Of a stretch of 64,000 bases of DNA, positions 1 to 12,200 are shown piece after piece. Made by a program: the position numbers and the translations under genes. Origin of the DNA: Congeria kusceri (Eukaryota; Mollusca; Bivalvia; Myida; Dreissenidae); contig CM051028.1 in assembly GCA_027627225.1 (NCBI GenBank), positions 13,640,701-13,704,700 of the forward strand. The letters are read 5' to 3'. The notes beneath the pieces were generated by a model. It saw only the letters and a program-made list of their open reading frames with translations, ran no database searches and was not told where the DNA came from. How positions within the stretch are numbered: the stretch's first letter is position 1; each line of letters begins with the position of its first letter.

Positions 1-160
1 AAAACAGCTATCAGAGCAGAAAATTGTTCACTCTTTCAAAATAAACTTTATTTTTTAACACACGATAACCCAGTGACCATGCAGAAAATATTTATCGTAC
101 ACTAAAAACATTTTTATCTTTCGAAAAACCAATCAATCTATTTCCCAGCATGCTTCTCAC

Positions 161-278
161 CTGGCCCGGTTCAGGGGGAGGGATTCTCGTCTGTGATATT
201 GGGGCTACAGCATTGCCACAGGTGTTACAGAACCGGGCGTACGGATCCGAGGGCCGGTCCGCAAAGCAGTACACACAC
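161..278 (-). CDS. DZANK1: DZANK1 exon encoding first zinc ribbon
   Basis: Encodes CVYCFADRPSDPYARFC and NTCG: two CxxC knuckles of the first ribbon, followed by RIPPPEPGQ. It ends in phase 0 at a gtgaga donor at 160. The next exon lies outside the window. Confidence 0.9.
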
Positions 279-3200
279 CTGAAGAACAGCACATCAGTTA
301 TTACAAACCAGTACACACAATCTTCCTGAATAAAGACGCTGACCCATATCCACACAGCTCCTTAGCAAAAACAAAGTACATTTCTTAAAATCATACAATT
401 CCCTAAGTCTGTACCTGGTTCATTTTAAATGTACTATTTCTCAAATGGTTTTAATCTGATAAAAGATAACCCGATGCTTCTTACTTTACACAATTTCAAA
501 TATAAAATATTGATTTATTTTAAACGTTCTCTTAAATATGATTTGTGGCGCGTCGTGAGAAAACCGGACATAATGCATGTGCGTTAAATGTCGTCCCGGA
601 TTAGCCTGTGTAATCTGCACAGGCTAATCCGGGATGGCACTTTCCGCTTTTATGGTATTTTCTGTTCCAAGGAGGTCTCTTCTAAACATAAATCCACTGT
701 AGGCGGAAAGTGTTGTCCCGGATTAGCCTGTGCAGACTGCACAGGCTAATCCGGGATGACACTCAACGCACATGCATTAAGTCCGGTTTTCCCACGACGC
801 GCCACCTTTCAGTTCATATTTCCCTCAGGAGCATTGTGAATATGGGTCCTGGCCCCGTGTTCACAAAACAAGTTGAGCCTGATTTTAAGGTTCAATATGA
901 ACTTGAGCCATATGTTTCAGGATCAGGCTCAACAAGAGCTGTCAGAGGACAGCGCGCTTGACTATTCGAAGTATTTCAGTTGGTACATATTTTGGATAGT
1001 GAGAGGGGCATGAATTTGTTAAAATACAAAACTTTTAAGTGAAGCCTTGTATAGTTTATAAATTTTTGGAACAAAAACTTTAACCACAAAGTCTATAAAT
1101 TTTTGGAACAAAAACTTTAACCACAAAGGCTATGTAAAAAGTGGGCTTACTCTGTCAAAATACAAAACCCCTGATACTAGGGTTGATGACAAAGGTTAGT
1201 TTCAAGTTTCAAGTGAATAACTTAGGTAGTTTTGAAGTTACAAAACTTTTGAATATAAACATTAACCAGAAAATATATGTGAAAAAGGGGCATAACTCTG
1301 TCAAAATACAAAACATAGCTATGGGTAATGTTGCCCCTGACACTAGAGTTGATGACAAAGGTTAGTTCCAATTTTTTCAAGTGAATAACTTATGTAGTTT
1401 TGAAGTTAGCAAACTTTTGAATATATACTTTAAACAGAAAATCTAAGTGAACAGGGGGCATAACTCTGTCAAAATACAAAACATAGTTATGGGTTATGTT
1501 TCCCCTGATACTAGAGTTGATTACAAAGGTTAGTTCCAAGTTTCAAGTGAACAACTTATGAAGTTTTGAAGTTACACAACTTTTGAATATAAACTTTAAC
1601 CAGAAAATCTGTGAAAAAGGGGCATAACTCTGTCAAAATACAAAATTGAGTTATGGGGAATGTTCACCCTGATACTGGAGTTGATGACAAAGTTATATTC
1701 CAAGTTTCAAGTGAATAGCTGTTGTAGTATTGAAGTTACAAAACTTTTGAATATAAACTTTAACCAGAAAATCTATGTGAAAAAGGGGCATAACTCTGTC
1801 AAAATACAAAACAGAGTTATAGGGAATGTTGCCCTTGATACTGGAGTTGATGACAAAGGTTAGTTCCAAGTTTCAATTGAATAACTTATGTAGTTTTGAA
1901 GTTACAAAACTTCTGAATATAAACTTCAACCAGAAAATCTAAGTGAAAAAGGGGCATAACTCTGTCACAGTACAAAACAGAGTATTTGGGAATGTTGCCC
2001 CTGACACTGGAGTTGATGACAAAGGTATATTTCAAGTTTCAAGTGAATAACTTATGCAGTTTTGAAGTTACAAGACTTTTGAACAAAAAAACTTTAACCA
2101 AATTCAGACGTGGACAACGACGCCAACGCCAGGGGTAGTAGGAAAGCTCACCTATTCTTCGAATAGTCGATCTAAAAATGGCGTTCACTAAATATCTGGA
2201 TCAATTTTAATAATTCGAAAAATCTATATTTTACATAATAATGAACTCTTCTCAGTTTAGATTTAATATCTGAGATGAATATTTTATTTAAAACTTAACA
2301 TAAATTTGTGTTATTTTATCTAGAAGACAAGTTATTTCGAAAAAAAAAGTTTGACATTCCACTCAGTTGAGCTAGAAGATCAAGATAAGCTAAGATTGAT
2401 CTTGATCCTGTAGTTAATGTTTTGTGAACTTGGGGCCTAATGATGTCAATTTCAATTCTTGAAATCTCAGATTTCAAGGCAGTACACCATATTTTCATAG
2501 AACCATCTCAAGAAAACAATCTTTATGAAGAAATAGATCACATGACATCAATTTTAATTCTTGAAATCTCAGATTTCAAAGCAGTTCACACACCAGCAGA
2601 AAAACAGTTCAAGATAATATCTACTAAATTACACAATCTTTCTGAAGAAAGAAATCTCATGTCACTGTAAATACTCCAGCGTTACTAAAAAGCCTTTTAA
2701 ACAATGATTCTTTTATTCTAATCTAACAAACTGTGGGTTGACTGAGCAGAGTCTAAGTCCTCGAAAGGGGTTGGACTTAATGGAAGATAGATAGTCATGA
2801 GCTCCGGTTCAATTCTTGAACTTGCATATTTCAAAGTAGTACATGCACCAGTAGAACAGCTCTTCAAGGTAATATGATCTACTAAAGCTCACAATCTTCC
2901 TGAAGGAAGAGATTTTTTCTTGGCAGGTTAAATTTTTTAGATCTTTGATTTCAAACAGAGCTAAACTAATAATTTAACATGCTTGTTTTAAGTCACTAAA
3001 GCTTAATTTTTGTAAACTGTGGAATAGATGTCATTCAAGAAATAGTCGTAATGCTTTAGTGGACATGGTGCCTGTCTTTCGACCGGGAGGTCCTGGGTTC
3101 GATCCCTACTCGAGCCGCGTTCTCAAGATCTTTCCAAAGACACCAAAAACGGGTTCTTCCCAGGAAACAGACTCAAGAGTGTCTCTATAAGCCTAAGGCT

Positions 3201-6200
3201 TTTGTTGCAATCAAGCTAATATAAATAGGTTTAAACTCATTCAGGAAATGACACCAAAGCCATTAAATTTAATATCTTGAAATCTTCACGTGATCATGTA
3301 CATTAAGAATCAGGCCACCTACTTAAGGAAGTCTGTCTCCCTCTGTAGCCTCATGGCCTGGGTCGTGTTGTCAGGCAGATGTCGGGCTCGATGAGGACTC
3401 AGGGCTCTGTGACTTCGACTGGATAGCGGCTGGAAGATGGAATGAAATAACAAATACCAGCAGTCATTTATCATACCACAATATGAGGCGTGTCGTGGTA
3501 AAACAGGACTTAATTCATGTGCATAAAGCATCGTCCCGGATCGGCCTGTGCAGCCCGCACAGGCTGATCCGTGATGACACTTTCCGCTTTTATGGTATTT
3601 TCTGTTTCAAGACAGTATCTTCTAAACATAAATCCACTGTAGGCGGAAAGTGCTGTCCTGGATTAGCCAGTGCAGACTGCACAGGCTGATCCGAGATTAC
3701 ACTTTACGCACATGCATTAGGCCCGTTTTTCCCACGACATGCCTCATATGGATTTCAGACTCATATAAAGCTATGACTGGATGGTGGGGGTGGAAGGTGC
3801 GAAGAAGCAACAGTCATATATCAGTGTCATGTCATGTCAAAGCATGCAATCTCAACCTAGGGTTGTAGTTTAGCTTTTTGATAGATGTTACATTACACTT
3901 TAATATTGCTTGTTTTTGTACATCATTACAATGTACCAGTATAGTGACCATTTCCTGTAAAGCAACCTTCAAAAAGCTTCTCTATCAAAACAAAAATATG
4001 TTCTGAATTTCTCCAGACACCATATACATTTCGAAGAATTGTATAAAATACTTTTCTTACTCATCTCTACCATGTATGAGGGCCTTTATTAACAACATTA
4101 TGCTCTCGATAATGTTTCAATGACAACAATAGTGTGTTTGTCAGTTAGAAATAATCGTGTTAATTTCTATATTACCTGTACTCTCACAATTGCCAAAATA
4201 GAAGTTATTTCACAATACTTTTTATTAATTTAAAACAAGGGAGGTAACTCTCACTCACATCTCTGTCAGGTGACCTCTCATGTCTAGAGTTAAGGAACCT
4301 GGTCCCAGTCCCAGGCTGGCGGTGGTGACTTCCCCTGATTTCCATATCTGTAGAAAGGAGAATATCACACAAAGTTTACAATAGGCTGTCGAATAAATCT
4401 GAAGACATCCTTAAAGGCATATATTGATGGTTGGTTGACAAAAACATTTGCTAAAAATAAAGTTCATTTACACACAATTAATACTGAAACATTGTTAAAT
4501 GCAATGGTCTTGTTTCTATAAATATTTGACTAACATATATTATTTAATAACGATAGACATGTTCGCGGGCCTAGGAAAATTAGTAGTAGTAGTAAAACCA
4601 ATATGAATGAAACGTACATTATGTACTGTTACATCATGTGTGCCATTAATAAATGTTGCACAGCCCATTTGAATTATTCTAAGTCCAAATTAGGTCAAGG
4701 TCAAAGTGAGGTTGGGTGATATGGGTGAATTAGGAATGGTCATAAACAACAACTGTATAAGTATTCAACGGTTAAACCTAACGTAGTTAATCTAATAAGG
4801 CCTGACGGACAGGCCAATCACTATCGATGCCGGACGCATAAAAGCCAGTTAAAAAGAATGTTTCTTTAAACCAAGTTCAAAGTATTGAATGTATTGAAGA
4901 CATGGTGCTGTTACATGCGCTTTTGCCTTCATGACATTTTCCCCCACAACCCACCTTCCATTCTATTGGTCAAGTTTTTCGTGCCCTGGACTTCAGTCCA
5001 CGCTGACCGCTGTGACATTATCAGGTTCTTCTGAGCTCTCCGCACGTTCAACTGGAAAGAGTAGTAAGGCACAGGGAACAATAAAAATATAATCGACATA
5101 AAATACGTCTCACTAGCATTATGGTCTTTGTTTTCATTTCATGCAAAAAACAGAATTTACATGTACCTATAATTCTACATCAGAGCTCCAGATAAGACGC
5201 GTATCCGCATATTTACGCATTGAAATATAAAGAAAAACGCATTGCAAATCTGGGTACGTATTTTTAATCGCTTTAACTGCGTAACCAGTTTTACGAATTA
5301 TCCAGCTCGGCTAATGGTGTAAGTTAGCCTTTGAATCGATTAAAAGTGAATCAAGCGAATCTTTCTATTCAAAATAGATTCGCCTTGTGTATGTGGTTCG
5401 AAATAAACGTTTTAAGCTCAATCAGCCAGCTCCAGTAAGCAATATCTTGAACAAATGTTAATCGGAACGAGTGTTATGATGCTTCTCCTATTTAAAAGGT
5501 GATACGTGGCGATCTCTTTGTCACAACAGTTGAAAAATCGGAAAATAAACACAAAAATCATGTGAGTGACAAATTTTCTGACAAAAACGAACGCTGTAAT
5601 CGTGGAAAACTAATTATCATTGGCTAATTGTCAACCAAGTAGGACCAGAAATCAGGTTGTCATGTAGGATTTGCACTGAAAAAAAAAGTATCTGGGCAAA
5701 TGACAACTACTACTTTGCTAAGTAAATGATGTTTTGATAGATTTACAGATTATCGTCTACATTCAATTTATTCCATTTGCCAATATTTATGTGCTCATAT
5801 ATAACAAGCACATAAAATACTCCTTTGATCTTGTATAAAAAATGAAAATACCCTTTACATTTCTCAAATACGCTTTCAAGCTGAAGGACAGGGGGTAAAA
5901 TACCCATTAACCAAAAAAGCAGGGGGTAAAATACCCTTTAGGCTAAAACCTTATCTGGAGCTCTGTTCTACATATAATTTCTTAGTATGACTTGTTGCGG
6001 TATATTTCCGTAGTTGTTTTTAGATTGGGTTATTTGATAATATTGTATTCAATGCAAAGTATCACATATACTACTTTACTAACATTATCACACTTTCTCA
6101 ATGTGGTAAATATGTGTTCTTGCTTGTCCATGTCAGACTAAATTACTCTTATTGAGCATATGCTTGCTTTCAATGTAAAGGGGCCCATACACGTTCAATG

Positions 6201-9200
6201 TAAAGGGGCCCATACACGTTCAATGTAAAAAGGGGCCCATGCACGTTCAATGTAAAGGGGCCCATACACGTTCAATGTAAAGGGGCCCATACACGTTCAA
6301 TGTAAAGGGGCCCATACACGTTCAATGTAAATGGGCCCATACACGTTCAATGTTAAGGGGCCCATACACGTTCAATGTAAAGGGGCCCATACACGTTCAA
6401 TGTTAAGGGGCCCATACACGTTCAGTGTAAAGGGGCCCATACACGTTCAATGTAAAGGGGCCCATACACGTTCAATGTAAAGGGGCCCATACACGTTCAA
6501 TAAAATGGTCAATAATATGTTCAATGAATGAAATTGACAACAATATTGAAGTGTGTGGGCTATATTTAAGAAATGAAACGCTCTTTTTGGCGCTTCATCT
6601 ATGTATGAAGGTCAGTTTTTTGGTATCTAATTTGCATAAAGCTGAAGGCTTTATGTACAAATTAGATACCAAAAAACTGACCTTCATACAGCGATGAAGC
6701 GCCGAAAAGAGCATTTCAATTCTTATAATTACAATTATAATTACAATTGTGTGTATGCTTTGCACCTTAAAAGAGTAAATTAATTTGGGATTTATTTTTT
6801 GCAATTTGTGCATCAATACATTGAAGTATGATACGTAGGCTCCGCCCCTTGCACTGCAGTAGCGTTGTGTACATGTCACAACACAGCGGTATCTTAAATA
6901 ATACAGAAGCTCTAGTGAAAACATTTACTTTTGATTTACTTTTGTTTTGGTTGATATTTGGGAAGAGCAATTTTGAACAAGGTGTTTTGTATCCATAATA
7001 TACATGTTGCAAGAGACGGAAATATTGAAACGCGTTCCAGTTTAGATTTACAACTGAAGGCTAAATGAGTCTAAAGTTGTTTTCAGATAGTTGCAATGTT
7101 GTAAACGCCCGTATACATGTGTGGATGGAAGCGTACTGTAGGCGTAAAATATATTTAAATAATTAATGGTTATTTTTACATTTGAAACGCAATGTTTCAT
7201 ATGTATGTTTTATTTCTTTCTTAAAACGACCCGTTAGGCCCTCGGTGTTAGTCAATGTTTACACCCATTATGGCATGCATTTTAAAACCGTGTGTTGAGC
7301 AAATATTTCAACACCACATTTTTTTGCACCTCGTGTTAAAACGGTTTGTGTATGAAATTTGGCAAAATAATTTTAAATACAACTAACAGTGTGGATACAA
7401 AATCAAGTCGAAAAAAGGTAAACGACTTTTATTATTTTACTACTGATCAAAATATCAAATATATGGAATTGTGTGTCATCGACCGAAAATATCTACTGTC
7501 TACAGTTTCTTTACCTGTGTGACATAAATTGGAAAGCTAAATTGTTATGCATCTTATTTGCACAGAACTATGAACAAGAATAAAATTTTAATTGTTTTAG
7601 TCAAAGCTACTAGTAAATAACAATTCTTTCAATTTTTTTCAAACTTTTGTTTCAGCTGCTGATGAAACTCCTGGCCCCGAGTAATAGCATTAGTAACGAT
7701 TCAACACAATAATGATTCGATACAAAACGATTCGCCACAGTTTAATGATGATTCGCCAGAGGGTGATAACGATTCGCCACCGTGTGTTATAACGATTCGC
7801 CACAAACTGGATGTACAAGATATATTTCGCCCTGTCGTGCAATGTAAATGGATAAATGTTCGTGAAAATCTTAAGGAACAGGTGAATTTTGTGCAAATCA
7901 TTCTTGGCTGATGCTTAATTGACCAACGTGAGCCTACTTCGAGGAGTGTTTAGAGCTCCTCAGCTGGCGAGTCATTCGCGTACTTGAAAATGGCATTTTT
8001 ACAATGATAAATGGGACATTCAGCTCTCAGGTGACAACTGGATGGAGCTCGCACAATTTTCGAGGCGTTCTTGTGGCATTCTTTTGCAAGCTCCATGGGA
8101 TGACTGGATACCATGCTCACTTGGTTTTCCGGTGGCTTCCTTGTAAAAAAATGTGAGACGTTTGTTCAACTGGATGTCTTTTATTTGACTGAAACCTCTT
8201 GTTTCTAAACCGTTCTTTGCTCTAATCTGTAAAGTTGTGTATTTTTATGTTTGTGTTTGTTAAATTTCATTTGTTTTCCTCTTTTGATAAATATACATTT
8301 AAATATAAATATTAAAGAGGGTATGTATGATCTCATCAAAATTTCATAGAAAAATATGAAAGTAAAATAAAACCTATAAAACACTGATTAATAACAAACT
8401 AGAATAAAAGTTCAGAAGAATTTATATTTGAAAATCCTCGAAATACTTTAAAATACTTTTCGTCTTCCAGTTGAAAACTCATTCGTGTGCATCAGACATG
8501 TACAATTTTGGGAAATCCCCAATATTTGTTGCGTGTTGACTTAAATTCTGTGCAGATTGTTCATACGACACATCATGGAGACGTTTTTTGTTTCTCACAA
8601 AAACGATTGAAGGTGTCGTATCGGCACAGCACTAGGAATAAATTTGTCGTTATCATGAAGTTCATTTTAAAAAACAACATATGAAGTGTGTTACAAATAT
8701 CTGTTTATTTCTTTTTATTTTAACTTCCCTTGATTACATTCGTCCTCTCATTTGTGTTGTTCAAATTATGAGAAAATGTTCATATGGAAATCGTACATAC
8801 CCCCTTTAAATATTTTTATCCAAAAAGTATTTTTGGTTTATGTTTGTGTTGAATTTTCTCTCTATGTTATTTCTTTTTTTTCATGCATAATGCTCATCAG
8901 AAATAGGCAAAAAGAAATAAACAACATACATTTTACATGCTTATACTTAATTATTAATTAATTTATTTATTTATTAATAATTCTTTTTTTTTACAATGCC
9001 ATGTATAAATGTGAATAAATCTGTTACTGCATTTCTTTGTGTGTGTTTTTTGTGTGTGACGTCAGCACTGCATGTAAACAACAATAAAAAGTAGTCCCTC
9101 ATGAATATTAATAGAGGCAACTGGCTTCATCGAAAAATAAAAGCCTGTCACATGATGCATTTCAGCCAATCAGAACACTGTAAAATGATGAAACCACAGG

Positions 9201-12200
9201 AAATTGTAATTATTGAAGATTGTTGCAATATATTTAAAAAAAATCAGAAATCGCAAATATTTATTGAGACACTGTCAATAATATGGCTAAGTGTCCTTAC
9301 ACATCAATAATATGGTGCAATATTAATTTTTTGGGATAAAAAACCTGTCGAGTGTGGCTATAAACTGATGCACTAAAGTACTTTTCTTTTGCATTTAATG
9401 TGTTTATCATCTGCAGTCGGTGTTTTAATCTACCCCTGCTACTTGAGAACAAGTTTTAGCTGTACTTGGATTTTAATACAATGTTTTGAACACATTTAAT
9501 GATATTTAATCATTTCTTTATTTCAGCTTCCAATTCTCCACTCAGTATTTCTCATTTTTTTGTTAAAACCTTCAATGCCAACCACAAAAACATAAAACTA
9601 CATCAGGATCCATCCTTGCTAGACCAGCGTTTAAACCACAAATGAAACAAAATATTTAGTAAAAACATTGAACAGTTTGTGTCAAAAAATGAATGTCAAT
9701 TTATTGAATCCAAAAAATTGACCATAATATTGTATGTGTATGGGCTGCTTTACACCAAGATTGACTGGCATATTGACATGTGGATAACCCATATGGATAA
9801 CCATGTCAAGTATAGTTGGATCAGCAAGTATTTATTCTTCAAACTGACGAATTCAAAATAAGAGGTCTGACACTTAATCAATGGAATAAGAGAATGGATT
9901 GGACAGGGTGAAGCTGTGTAAAATCAACAGAAGATTGCAACATCAATTTGTTACCATGGTTTTTTCCTTTTGAAGGTCATCTTGAAATTCCAGGTCATCG
10001 TCCTCTGGGGGCATCATAGGTGGCGCAACGTAGTCCACCTCAAACACCTTCGTCACCACGTTGGACTCACGCATCCCATCACTGAAGGTAAAAATGTATG
10101 ATCAAAATGTACAGTATGGATCTAGCAAAACGAAGTTATATTTCACAACTCACAGAAGTTTGGTGATTGAGTCAGCCACAAGACAACTTGGAGTAGACCG
10201 TATGTACTAATGTATGTAAACAATATCACAAAGTTATATGGCATCACCCAGCATCACCCAGCATCACCCAGCATCAACCAGCATCAACCAGCATCACCCA
10301 GCATCACCCAGCATCACCCAGCATCACCCAGCATCACCCAAATGCACCCTGACATTAACTGCATAATTTTGTGTTACACAGCAAAATTGTGTGGTTGGTT
10401 TAAGTCACCATTCCAAATAATTTCATTTCGCATAAATATGCCAAGTACATGCATAAATTGATAATTCTGACTTTGTGGTGGCAAGTGGAATTTTGTTTTC
10501 ACTTGAGCTCTACAGTATAACTGCACAATTTTGGCGATTCCTCCCTTCAAGGGCTAAATGTAGTTTGGATAAAAGCAAGAAAGTAAGTATTAGAGTTAAA
10601 TAGTATGAGGTGCAGTCCGCACAGGCTAATCTGGGACGGCACTTTTCGCCTACAGTAGATTTATGTTTAGAAGAGACTTCCTTGAAACAGAAAATACCAT
10701 AAAAGCGGAAAGTGTCGTCCTGGATTAGCCTGTGCGGATCGCATGGTTCCCATGCCAAATTAGCCCATGCGGACTGCACAGGCTAATCCGGGATGACACT
10801 TTACGCACATGCATTAAGTCCGGTTTTCACGCCTCGTATATTCTTCAAATATGAAGATAACAACTGTCTGTGACATTTACATACGGTGATAATGCCATGG
10901 CTTTCACCGTCTGTTTCCCCGCCGGCAAGGTGAACGGTCCCTGGTACTCCATTGTATACTTGGCCAACCCAACCTTCGGGAAGGGGTCCGGCTTTGTGCC
11001 ATTGATTGTGTAGTAGATCTTGGCCCCATTGCTCTCTGAAATCAACACAATGACATTACAATAGACAAAAGCACGTGAAAAGAGATAAAGGATTAAGAAT
11101 TAAGGTCCAAATACAGTGATTTTTTATTTTTTTATTTTAAGTTTGGAAATAGGTCTAGAAACCATCAGACAATGAGATTCTGAGATAGGAAATATTGACA
11201 AGAGGGCCATGATGGCCCAAAGCGCTCACCTGAGAACTGGTTCAGATGAAGATCATACTGTTGTAACAGGTTTGAAAATTAAGGTTTCTGAACAATACGC
11301 AAAGGGGGATAAGATCGATTTGATTTAAAACATCAGCTGACTAAAGTACGAGTTGAGTAGTGGATGTGCCGTGTTTTTGCTAATGGTTCTCAAAGCATTT
11401 TCTCGATATTCTTACCTGACCCTTTTCAATTAAGTCTGTGACAATTCTGGAAAATGCAGAAACAGTAGATTTTGATGTCCTTTTCGCAGACAGTTTTGGA
11501 GCACTAGTTGTAACGCATTGCTATGGCTGAGCTATACGGTCAAGTTTTGCTTTTTCTTGGATAATTTTCTGCGCAATGATGATAAATGATGTTAATGCAG
11601 GCTCTGAAGCCAACAATGTTGCATGTACAAATAAATGCATGCAAGGTTTGCAACTGTTGGAAATCAAATTTTATCAATCAATTTTTATGGTCATATGCAA
11701 ACTGTGTTAGTTTAGTCAACATTGAATTTAAAAAAAGTTTGTGTAAGCCAATCATTGATAGCTTGTTAATGTTTTTTTCCACATACAAGGGGCAATAACT
11801 CTGGTGTTTCTGGCCCGAACATGCTTATATTCAACTACACCTGTAATCTTACATTCATAAACAAACTGTGCACAATTGGTGAAGATTTGAAGAAAAATAA
11901 AGTCTCTATCCTGAATAATGTCCATTTTCTAGCATTTTTTCACAAACAAAGGGCAATAACTCAGGTGTTTCTGTCCCAATTTTGTTGATATTCAACTTGA
12001 CCTAAAATGAAGTCTCTATCCTGAATAATGTCCATTATTGCGCATTTTCTTTCACAAAGGGCAATAACTCCGGTGTTTCTGGTCCGATCTGCTTATATTT
12101 GACTTCAACTGTAATCTCATGGTCACAGACAAACTGTGCAAGATTGGTAAAGATGGGATGAAAAATGAAGTCTCAATCCTGAATAATGTCGATTTTGTAT

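Larger units (their letters stand above)
4348..9954. other. Long DZANK1 intron(s), repeat-filled
   Basis: Holds a hAT-like element (5181-5965), a 25-bp minisatellite, a large palindrome, an imperfect AACGATTCGCCA run (about 7698-7800) and plain AT-rich sequence. A stretch near 4985-5053 has an acceptor-like ttccag on the minus strand and could be the missing linker exon, but no donor gives the phase needed at 4347. Confidence 0.6.

Noticed and set aside
4985..5053. Possible DZANK1 linker exon after ttccag on the minus strand
   Set aside because: No donor gives the phase required by exon 4347-4259, and the peptide has no family match; kept only as a remark.
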